Part shown: one piece after another, positions 1 through 64,000 of the stretch | Position numbering within the stretch: position 1 is the first letter of the stretch | Layout of the letters: each line of letters opens with the position of its first letter | Assembly: GCA_026018925.1 (NCBI GenBank) | Contig: JAKSZU010000002.1 | Span: 48,907,337 to 48,971,336 of the forward strand | Reading direction: 5' to 3' | DNA length: 64,000 nt | Origin: Tupaia tana | Lineage: Eukaryota; Chordata; Mammalia; Scandentia; Tupaiidae | Notes under the pieces: model-generated | What the model saw: the letters and a program-made list of their open reading frames with translations, nothing else | What the model was told of the DNA's origin: nothing | The model's database searches: none | Made by a program: the position numbers and the translations under genes

Positions 1-315
1 CTCCTTGCCAGAAATGCTAGAAAGAAGAAACAAAACATGTCCCATATAGAAAAGGATAACATCTGCTAAGCGCCGATTTAGAGAAAAGCATTTTCTAGAT
101 GACTAAGACAAGCTGACTTCACATTTCAGGCTGACACAACGAGTTGGATGCCCAGCACCTTAGTACAATGACTGACAGAGAGTAGGTGCTTCACAAAGTT
201 CAATAAGTAAATGTACGAACAAAGCTATGTCTATCTCAACTCGGGCTTCTTCCCCAACCAGTGACAGGTAGACAAGTAAGCGCAAGAAACTTCTCCTTAA
301 AATGATAAATAGTTG

Positions 316-545
316 AGACCAGCAGATGGTGTAATGGTTGTATCGCTGGGTTCCCACATTGTCAACTGCAGTTTGAACCCTGAACCTGGAGGCTTGAAAT
401 GCACTCTAGGTGCATGTATGTGTGTGCCCAAAATCCCAGGAGGAGACTGCAGCGTGGCCACTCCCCTGGGGGGTGATTTCTCACTTTCTGTCTCTCTTTC
501 TCTCCAGTGAGTTCCCTATAGCAAAAAATCTCTCTTAAGAAAAAG
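316..545 (+). repeat. Long-form tRNA-derived SINE (CYN-like)
   Basis: A tRNA-like head with A-box and B-box (gtttgaacc) is followed by the GC-rich body and the tail ccctatagcaaaaa. Together with the next SINE it is flanked by a 12-bp duplication (302-313 and 732-743), so the pair sits in one target site. Confidence 0.85.
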
Positions 546-551
546 TGATAG

Positions 552-729
552 GGGCTGGCGGGTGGCATGGTGATTAAAGATACTGGACTCCTACATAGCC
601 AATTACAGTTTGAGTCCCAAACCTGGCGGCTTGCTTTCTCACTTTCTCTCTTTCTCTGTCTGTCAGTCTTCCTCTGGTCAAATTAAAATAAATGAATAAA
701 GTTAAATAAAATAATTCTTAACCAAAAAA
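552..729 (+). repeat. Short-form tRNA-derived SINE (CYN-like)
   Basis: The same head as the long form, then cttgctttctcactttctc and the ending ggtcaaattaaaataaat. It sits directly in the tail of the preceding long SINE. Confidence 0.85.
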
Positions 730-870
730 TGATGATAAATAGTCTCACACTCTAGATTTCTTCCCTAGAAGGAACTAGGGGCTGAGACCTCTAGGCTTTC
801 TTACCAAGGTCTGCATAAAGTCCAGAGACAGCAGAAAAGAGAATTTTACCAAGTTCAAAATTGCTTTAGA

Positions 871-1041
871 GTCAGGGTAAGACAGTGGTGACACAACTGG
901 ACTCACATGGGAAGGGCCCAGGCTTACACCCTAAGGTCTCCCCTTACTTTTCTGTGATCTAGGCTGGCTGATGCTGGGAATGGATCATGGCATGAGAACC
1001 CTATTGATGCCCAACTCTCTCTGATGAAATAGACAAATAAA
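871..1041 (+). repeat. Form-3 SINE, diverged
   Basis: Begins cagggtaagacagtggtgac and shows the form-3 body (ctggctgatgctgggaatgg, catggcatgagaaccct). An inverted long SINE has inserted in its tail. Confidence 0.6.
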
Positions 1042-1288
1042 CTACTTTTTTTTTTGGAGAGGTTTTTGCTATTCGCCAGACAGAGAGAGACAGAGAGACA
1101 GAAAGTGAGAAATCACCCCCCAGGGGGGATGGCCACGCCACAATCCCTTCTCCTCCAGTCTCCTCTCGGGATCTTGGGCACACACGCACACGTGCCCGGC
1201 GTGAGTTTTAAGCCACGGGTCCAGGACACGAACAGTGGTCAACTACATGGGAGTCCAGCGACATAGCCATTACACTAACTGCTGGTCC
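1042..1288 (-). repeat. Long-form tRNA-derived SINE
   Basis: Poly-T, then the reverse complement of the long consensus, ending in aactgctggtcc (reverse of ggaccagcagtt). Little diverged. Confidence 0.9.
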
Positions 1289-1289
1289 G

Positions 1290-1935
1290 CAATAAACAAA
1301 CTTTAAAAATGCTTTGGGAGCAACAGATACCAAAATATGACCTCAGGAAAGATAGCCAATTGTAAGTTCTCCTGGATCTGACAGAGACAACCCATCCTTA
1401 ACGGCAAAGTGTAAGGTCCCTTATACATCATGGTTGGGTCTTTTCCTACAGTTATGGAAAGCATGCTAATCAATCTATTATGGGACAAAACCTCTCTAGA
1501 CGAAGATAAAAAAAAATATATTTACCATAAAGCTCATGACCACACAACTGCCATAACCATTTATAATTGTTATTCTTTATGCTGGAAGCAGGGTAGGCCA
1601 TTATCTGAAGAGAAAGTGAGCTGAAGTTCTCTATGATAGCTCAACGATCTACCCAACCAAACGTCATTAGACGGGAGCTATCCAGAGGTGCACATGCTAT
1701 GCCAGTACCAAGCTGCTGCCCTCCCTGTACCTCCCACAGCCACCAGGTGAGCTTGGACTTCCTCTCCACTGAGCTCATCCTCTGCCTCACGTGGATAAGC
1801 TGCCACTACTACATGAGGCTGCGAAGTGTGACGGAAATCCTTCACTACACTACTGAATGCTAGCTGCATTATTGTGATCAAACTACTACCTCTTTTAGTC
1901 CATTTCCTGGCCTACAGAATGTTCGTACCACCATC
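1290..1935. other. RTN4IP1 intron 7, no recognised element
   Basis: Unique-looking sequence. I see no exon, repeat or motif that I can name. Confidence 0.5.
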
Positions 1936-2002
1936 TACTGGGTTGTTGGAAAAGTCATGATGCATTTTTGCATAGAAAAAATACGTCATAACTTTTTCAA
2001 CA
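1936..2002. mobile_element. Mariner-type MITE, right end decayed
   Basis: Starts TACTGGGTTGTTGGAAAAGT and carries the near-complement cgtcataactttttcaac at its right. This is the same terminal inverted repeat as the elements at 35116 and 54.0 kb. It is nonautonomous, with TA at the start as in Tc1/mariner insertions. Confidence 0.7.
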
Positions 2003-2193
2003 TTTTGATAATTCACAAGGTGGTTCAAAGAATTAAACAAGAGTATATATAAAATGCCTGACCTAGAAGGTATTTTACAGTACTGAGAAATATTTGCACA
2101 GTACTGAAAGTAAGTATTTATGCAGTACTGAAAGTAAAGCTTACTGAGGAAAACAAGGACAGTGGCAAACCAGAGTTTAAGAATGTAGTAGGA

Positions 2194-2450
2194 GGGCCAG
2201 TGTGGCCTGGTGGATAAGGTGGACTGAATCCCACATGACTGACCATGTGGTTTGAATCCTGGACCAAGCTGCTTGAAAAAAGATACAAGGTGTATGTGTG
2301 TGCATGCCCAAAACCCTGAAAAGAGGAGGAAATGGAGAAGGGATTATGGTATGATCATTCCCCATGAGGGGGAGTCTTTCTCCCTCTTCCTCCCTCTGGT
2401 GAGCACATGTGCCCTCTGGCAAAACTTAAAAAAGAAAAAGGAAAAAACCT
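2194..2450 (+). repeat. Long-form SINE, older variant
   Basis: The head gggccagtgtggcctggtgg differs from the young consensus, while the body and tail (catgtgccctctggcaaaa) are recognisable. Confidence 0.75.
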
Positions 2451-2765
2451 AAAATGGCTAGGCAAAGTTTCCCAACCGGTATACCAAGAATGACTTACTA
2501 TTTGAGTGACCATAAAGTTCATCATCTAACCCAGAAAACTTGTGAGTTAAAGGAGTTAACATTAATAATTAGACCAGAACAAAAGATATAAACAGTCAAG
2601 CTGATTACAGAGTGGGTGTGGTGCGATACTGACTTCCCTCACCCCTCGGTGCAGAGCTGGAGCTGGCAGAAATCTCAGATATGCCGCTCTTCATGCAGAG
2701 CAACCTCACTATGCTGTCCACACACTCTATGAGCTCAAGTGAGCCATCGTACACGTTAACCTCTG

Positions 2766-2992
2766 GCCCAGCCGGGTGGCAGTCAGTAGCAAAGTGAACT
2801 GCAGTGCTGGAAGCCACATGGCCAGCTGTAGGTTTGATCCCTGAGTCAGCTTGGAAACATCCAGGCGTGTGCATGCATGGTCAAGATCTGACAATCTGGA
2901 GAGCTGTGAGAAGGAGTGATGCAGAGGGATGGGAGCCTGTTAAGGTGCTTCTCTCTATACAATGAATAAAATAAACTTGAAGAAAAAAAAAT
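2766..2992 (+). repeat. Old tRNA-derived SINE (form-3-like)
   Basis: A B-box-like ggtttgatccc and an ending acaatgaataaaataaac followed by an A tail. The head is weakly conserved. Confidence 0.5.
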
Positions 2993-3262
2993 GGTTTGGA
3001 GGTGTATGTGGCTTGATGCCAGGAGCACTGAGAATGTCCTAAGCGTACAGTGGGCCTAGTTAATGACAATCGCAGAAGACCTGCCAAGTACTTCTCCCTA
3101 AGGTCTGGCCTCATGCGCATCAATGAAAACATCTGGTAACTGTTTAGGGTCTTACAGAAGAGACAGAAACAGTCACAATGACCACATCTGTAACTCTTCA
3201 TAGCGGGTCGCCCTTTAAAGTGGACCTTTTGGTCTGTAGCTGCGGAGTTCTTCTATTCTGCA

Positions 3263-3376
3263 ACAAGGGGTCTCTGTACTTTTTTTCCTGGGCCATTACA
3301 GGAGAGAAAGGAAACTGAAACAAGGGGTCTCTGTACTTTTTTTCCTGGGCCATTACAGGAGAGAAAGGAAACTGAA
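3263..3376. repeat. Perfect 57-bp tandem duplication
   Basis: Two identical 57-base units lie side by side (3263-3319 and 3320-3376), each beginning acaaggggtctctgtac and ending ggaaactgaa. No difference is visible, so the duplication is recent. Confidence 0.95.
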
Positions 3377-3941
3377 GCAGGCAGGAGACTAGGAAGCCTC
3401 ACAACGAGGCTTGAACTGCCACCTCCTCGCAATGGCATTGGCAACTGCTTGAAAGGTCTACACAGGAGATTCCCTCTATCGTTGCTCCAGTAGGGGAAGG
3501 AGAAAGTGAAGAGCGCTGCGCCTGTTTCATCCTCAGAGGACGGCTGGGAAAGTTAACTTGTGCAAGGGCTCACTGGAGTACATACGGTGAAATCTTACAG
3601 AAAACTTACATTTTACAGCATGGGAAAAGCTGGGGTTTGTGAAGAGAGAAAAGAGAGACAAAGGGCAGCTAAAATCCCTTTCTCCACCACAAAGTACCCT
3701 GTGAACCCTATTCCTGGCTGCCATCTGGATCAACGAAAATAAAGAGCAGCACAGTGCAGCATCTGGCTAGTTCGTCTCCACCCCACACACGCCTAAGAAC
3801 TGAGTCACAGTCTCCTCCATTGTGGCACTGCCTTACACCCTCCTCGCATTTAGTACATGAAACTCAAAACCAAAGCCCTCAGTTCCATCAATTCCATCCC
3901 CAAAAAGGTCTCCGTAAATTTCTAGAATAAAGAAGCAGCGA
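3377..3941. other. RTN4IP1 intron 7, no recognised element
   Basis: Nothing I can assign. A CCACACACG stretch near 3780 is not a repeat array. Confidence 0.4.
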
Positions 3942-4036
3942 GGGGCCAGCAAATGGCATGGTGGTTAAGGCACTGGACTCCCACATGGCCCACCACAGTT
4001 CAAGTCCTGGACCTGGTAGCTTAAAAATCACACTGG

Positions 4037-4075
<39 letters not shown>

Positions 4076-4217
4076 CGCACGCGCACCTAGGATCCTGAGA
4101 GGAGAATGGAGAAGGGACTGCAGTGTGGCCATCCTCCTTAGGAGGAGGGGGGGTGATTTCTCATTTTCCCCCTGTCTCGGGCATGCACCCCATAGCAAAA
4201 CCTTTAAAAAAAAAAGG
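3942..4217 (+). repeat. Long-form SINE with internal (GT)n
   Basis: A head with ggggccagcaaatggcatgg, then a GT/GC run at about 4040-4083 grown from the gtgtgcgtgcg body motif. Ends in poly-A. Confidence 0.85.
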
Positions 4218-5047
4218 CAGCAGCTAAAGATAATTATCAAGTCAGTCATCTCACAAACATTGCTCAGTGTTGGCTGGCATGACATTGTGACCTACAATCT
4301 TTCTGTCATTAAGGAACTTTCTACTGCCCTTTTCCTGTGTCTGAAGTATTTTGTCTAATTGAAAAAAATATAATTTACCTTTGTTTCTTTCTGTCACATA
4401 TTCAACACTAATTCAGATTTTTAAACCAATGATCTATATAATTAGCAACAGTTAGTAACATAAAATTGTGTAAGCCTCTACTCCCATCATGATGAAGACA
4501 AGCTGACAGGTGAGAGCAGAACCTATGCTCGGGCTCTGCTATCAGTCCCTTAACTAAGGCCGATCTGTGCTAGTCTCCAAGGCCCGCCACTCACCTGACG
4601 TGTTCAATTCAGTGACAGTGCTCCACAAGGTCCTGGTAACAGTGGCCTCACTAACAGACTCAGATTGGCTAATCAAGCCCCAGAAACTCCCATAATGCTA
4701 TCAATAGCTAGAGTTTTTAATCACGTGGGATATGCAGTTTAGTATAAGTTGATACAATCCTAACAAAGCCATGATGGTTCTAATAGCCATTGAAGCTTCA
4801 CTGAAGTAAGAGCAAAATTTCTTTCAAGTTTTTGAATTAAAAAAAAAAGAAGCCCACAGAATTCTGAAGTCCAGAAATCACTGGTATATCTCAAGCTAAT
4901 ACCATGAAATTAGCAGCTATACATGTCTTAAAGTTTCTACTTTTATGTGCAAAGACTGTGTCAAAACTGGTGAGACACAGCATATGCATCGGGTGGAGGC
5001 AAGGAGACAGTATGTAAGATGGAATGGAGAGGCGGTAACTCACAATA
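4218..5047. other. RTN4IP1 intron 7, no recognised element
   Basis: AT-rich intron. No exon-like reading frame matches the missing RTN4IP1 C-terminus. Confidence 0.45.
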
Positions 5048-5060
5048 AAGGCTAACGTTT

Positions 5061-5282
5061 GGGCCAGCCAATAGCACGGTAGTAACAAGGTGCTCTGTAA
5101 TGCTGGACCCACATGAGATGGTCCTGGATCTGCATCCTGGGCCTACCTCTACACACCAGGCATGCATGTGTATGTCCATGACCTGGGCTGAGATTGGAGG
5201 TGCATGGTGGTTTGAAGACCCTGTTGGGGATGCCTGTTTCTCTGTCTCTTTTTTCTCATGGAAGAAAAGAATAAATAAACTA
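5061..5282 (+). repeat. Form-3 SINE
   Basis: Shows gggccagccaatagcacggt, tacacaccaggcatgcatg and tgaagaccctgttggggatg. Flanked by an imperfect duplication (aaaggctaacgttt / aaaggcaaacattt). Confidence 0.7.
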
Positions 5283-5349
5283 AAAAGTTGTGTTTATAAA
5301 AGGCAAACATTTAATAATGGGATTCTCCCCCCATAAAACGGAGCACATG

Positions 5350-5545
5350 CATGCATAAGTAAAAGAGAGAAACAGTACACTCTTGGCAGCGTCTGGTCAT
5401 ACCAGTTCCCCTCCTCTAGCCCTTTAGCTGATCAGGATCTTGGGCATGCACAGCAGGCCTGGGACGTCTCAGGTGGACTGGGACAGGGATCTGAGCCCAC
5501 AACTGGCCATGCAGCTCCAGCACTGAGGTCCAGTCTGCTAAGGAC
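5350..5545 (-). repeat. Old tRNA-SINE relic
   Basis: Contains tcttgggcatgcacagcagg and an inverted B-box-like gggatctgagccc. Strongly diverged. Confidence 0.4.
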
Positions 5546-5594
5546 TTAGCACCTAGATTAGGTCTAAGAGTTTTTTCTATGCAAAGACATTGTG

Positions 5595-5800
5595 TCAAAT
5601 TCTTCCAATGGATTATTTCATGTAATCCTTTCAACAATGCAATGAGGTAGATATAATATTAGCCTCATTCTACAGATGACAGCATGGGGGCTTTGAGCTG
5701 TTAAATAATTTGCACAAGGTCTCAGAGTAACTAAGTAGAAGTGAGAATCTGAACCGGGTTGGTGGCATTCCAGAGTCCCTGCTTGCAGCCACAGAGCCAT
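5595..5800 (-). repeat. MIR SINE
   Basis: The reverse complement of the MIR core is evident: attctacagatgacag, ttgcacaaggtctcagagta and gaatctgaacc. MIRs are ancient, so this fits a long-settled intron next to exon 7. Confidence 0.8.
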
Positions 5801-5811
5801 GCTGTCTCCTA

Positions 5812-39490
<33,679 letters not shown>

Positions 39491-39740
39491 CGTAAACTGC
39501 AGTTGAAGTGCGTGCCCCAATTAAAATGCACTTGGATGAAACGCTCTCCCTGAATTCGCTCAAATTCTGCCAAACACACTGGCTAATTTCAAATCTGTGT
39601 ATTAGCAAATGATGTTGACCTAATGGAGCAACCGAAGGAAAAAGATATGAAGTTCTGCTGCTGCTCTTCACATCTGAAACGCTCCAATTAATGTTCCAGT
39701 CCGTGTCCTGTACGTCCTCCTTCCTTACACTCTTTTCCCC

Positions 39741-40128
39741 TTTGAAAAAAAAAAAAAAGGCCCAGGTGCGCAACCCCCAGATCCCTGCCTGTCCCGGGTG
39801 CCCTTGGTAGCACTAGCTGACACCGCTCGCAGTCCCGACACTGTCGGGAGAAACCCAGGCTCTGCGACTCCCGCCGCGACCCCCCGCCGCAACCCCGACC
39901 CGGAGCCTCCTTGCCTGCCCGCTCTCCTGAGCCGCCAGGAGGCTGTCAACGCCAACCATTCACGTGCGAAGATCTTGTCCTCGGGCGGGAGATGGGCCAA
40001 TCTGAGTGCTCGGTGCTGAGGGGTCAGTGACGAAACAAGATGGCTGCGCCCATCTAACGGTGTGGCGCCGACCTCCTCTTTCCTGCTTGTTTTCTGGCCC
40101 CAGTGGTGGCAGGCTGAGCACCAGGACC
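39741..40128. promoter_or_regulatory. Bidirectional CpG-rich promoter of RTN4IP1 and QRSL1
   Basis: The two start codons are only 638 bp apart and point away from each other. The stretch is rich in CpG, unlike the AT-rich surroundings, and CpG richness extends into QRSL1 intron 1 to about 40460. No TATA box is evident. Visible candidate elements are a CACGTG E-box (39961-39966), a CCAAT box (39997-40001), a TGACG CRE-type half site (40028-40032) and an AAGATGGC YY1-type site (40038-40045). There is also a perfect inverted repeat at 39833-39849. CCAAT, CRE and YY1-type sites are common in TATA-less promoters of mitochondrial genes; use of these ones is inferred. Confidence 0.85.
39833..39849. 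promoter_or_regulatory. Perfect inverted repeat in the shared promoter
   Basis: TCCCGACA and TGTCGGGA face each other around a single C. Both 8-base arms match fully, giving a dyad-symmetric site in the middle of the CpG-rich segment. A dimeric factor could bind it, but no known factor is assigned. Confidence 0.6.
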
Positions 40129-63321
<23,193 letters not shown>

Positions 63322-63529
63322 GTAAGGTGACTGTTTTGGGTGTTTTTTATGATACTTGTCTCTAATGTTTGAAAGGTTCTAATCACTAATTAGTGACGAA
63401 AAATTATTTTCTGAGATAAAGTTAATAACTCAGAAAACTAAATCAGTGAATCATTTTACCTTTGTCATTTAGAGTTGTACTTACTCTATTCATTGTAAGT
63501 ATCTCCTTAATGTTCAGTTTGCTTCTCTT

Positions 63530-63655
63530 GTCTGTGACTGTCTTGAAGGGATAGTATCTTATCTCTGTACTCTCAGTCCAGCTGACACAATGCCACACAG
63601 AAAGAGCTCAAAAGATGTTTGAATGAAAGGATGCATGAATGAGGGCGTAAACAAA
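63530..63655 (+). repeat. LINE-2 3' end
   Basis: gtctgtgactgtcttgaagg, ctgacacaatgccacacaga and aagatgtttgaatgaaagga match the L2 3' end, with a GAATGA-type tail. Confidence 0.72.
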
Positions 63656-64000
63656 TGAAGTTTCCTTTTTGGATATGTTCTTGGATGAGTCCTTATGACT
63701 TGTCACAATACAAAATTGCAAACACTGCCTACTTTCCCCAGTTTCTGTTACCAGAACCTGTTTCCTAGGAATATTTCCTAGTATCTAATTCAGATGGCAT
63801 GTAAGAATTTGCAAAACCTCAAGAGTCCTCATAATAGTTAGCTATCATTATACTACAGCTGAAATAAGACATTATAGAGAAAGAAGACTGGAATAAGACT
63901 TTAAAGGCATAAGTTCTAGTCTGCTCTACCATTGTCTATCTTTGTAACTTCCAGAAAGTCACTTAGTTGCTATGTACTTTTTTCCCTAAAAATTAATATT
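63656..64000. other. QRSL1 intron 8, right edge
   Basis: A weak MIR-like block may lie at 63895-63965 (gttctagtctgctctaccat, tttgtaacttcc). Otherwise unassigned. Confidence 0.4.

Noticed and set aside
39491-39520. Ten-residue upstream extension of RTN4IP1
   Set aside because: It begins at TTG, not ATG, and the human protein starts at the next methionine, which has a strong start context.
39741-40000. 90-residue frame reading through the promoter on the minus strand
   Set aside because: High GC content removes stop codons by chance. The product has no recognisable domain and lies in the promoter.

Overview
The window is a nuclear chromosomal segment of a placental mammal. Two protein-coding genes stand head to head around a CpG-rich promoter near position 39,900. 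To the left, on the minus strand, is RTN4IP1 (coding exons 1-7, residues 1-330 of about 396). To the right, on the plus strand, is QRSL1 (coding exons 1-8, residues 1 to about 346 of about 528). Exon boundaries and reading phases chain without a break across all fifteen exons, every intron keeps GT-AG ends, and the catalytic and cofactor motifs are in place. The last RTN4IP1 exons lie beyond the left edge and the last QRSL1 exons beyond the right edge. Both products are mitochondrial. RTN4IP1 is an NADPH-dependent MDR-type oxidoreductase linked to coenzyme Q and complex I. QRSL1 is the GatA subunit of the GatCAB glutamyl-tRNA(Gln) amidotransferase needed for mitochondrial translation. A shared promoter could co-regulate them.

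Almost everything else is interspersed repeat in introns. More than 70 tRNA-derived SINEs were seen. The long form (about 230-280 bp) has a tRNA-like head, a GC-rich body and an A tail. The short form (about 150-180 bp) has the same head and a CT-rich, AT-rich tail. Form 3 is a different tRNA-like SINE starting near GGGCTGGACAGTGGTGCAG. Form 4 looks like a tRNA-like head joined to a 7SL-like body. Head and tail of the long and short forms agree with my memory of the CYN SINEs of colugos (Dermoptera), so a colugo such as Galeopterus is my best guess. This is recall, not a search. Several long-form copies keep their CpGs and have perfect 13-18 bp target-site duplications, so the family was active recently.

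Layout: 1-5,898 RTN4IP1 intron 7; 5,899-39,490 exons 7 to 1 with SINE-rich introns, a minus-strand L1 fragment (15.0-16.7 kb), a HAL1-like ORF1 relic (35.2-36.7 kb) and a TA-rich tract (37.2-37.6 kb); 39,491-40,128 shared promoter; 40,129-49,331 the 9.2-kb QRSL1 intron 1 with a long LINE-2 relic (42.8-45.1 kb); 49,332-63,321 QRSL1 exons 2-8 with an inverted L1, an inverted SINE chimera and a 7SL-derived SINE. Three short palindromic mariner-type elements lie at 1.9, 35.1 and 54.0 kb.

I found no operon, CRISPR, prophage or other novel gene system. The most interesting material is the repeat biology: the palindromic mariner-like MITEs, the composite 7SL/tRNA SINE, the inverted SINE chimera, the nested insertions, and a perfect inverted repeat in the bidirectional promoter.
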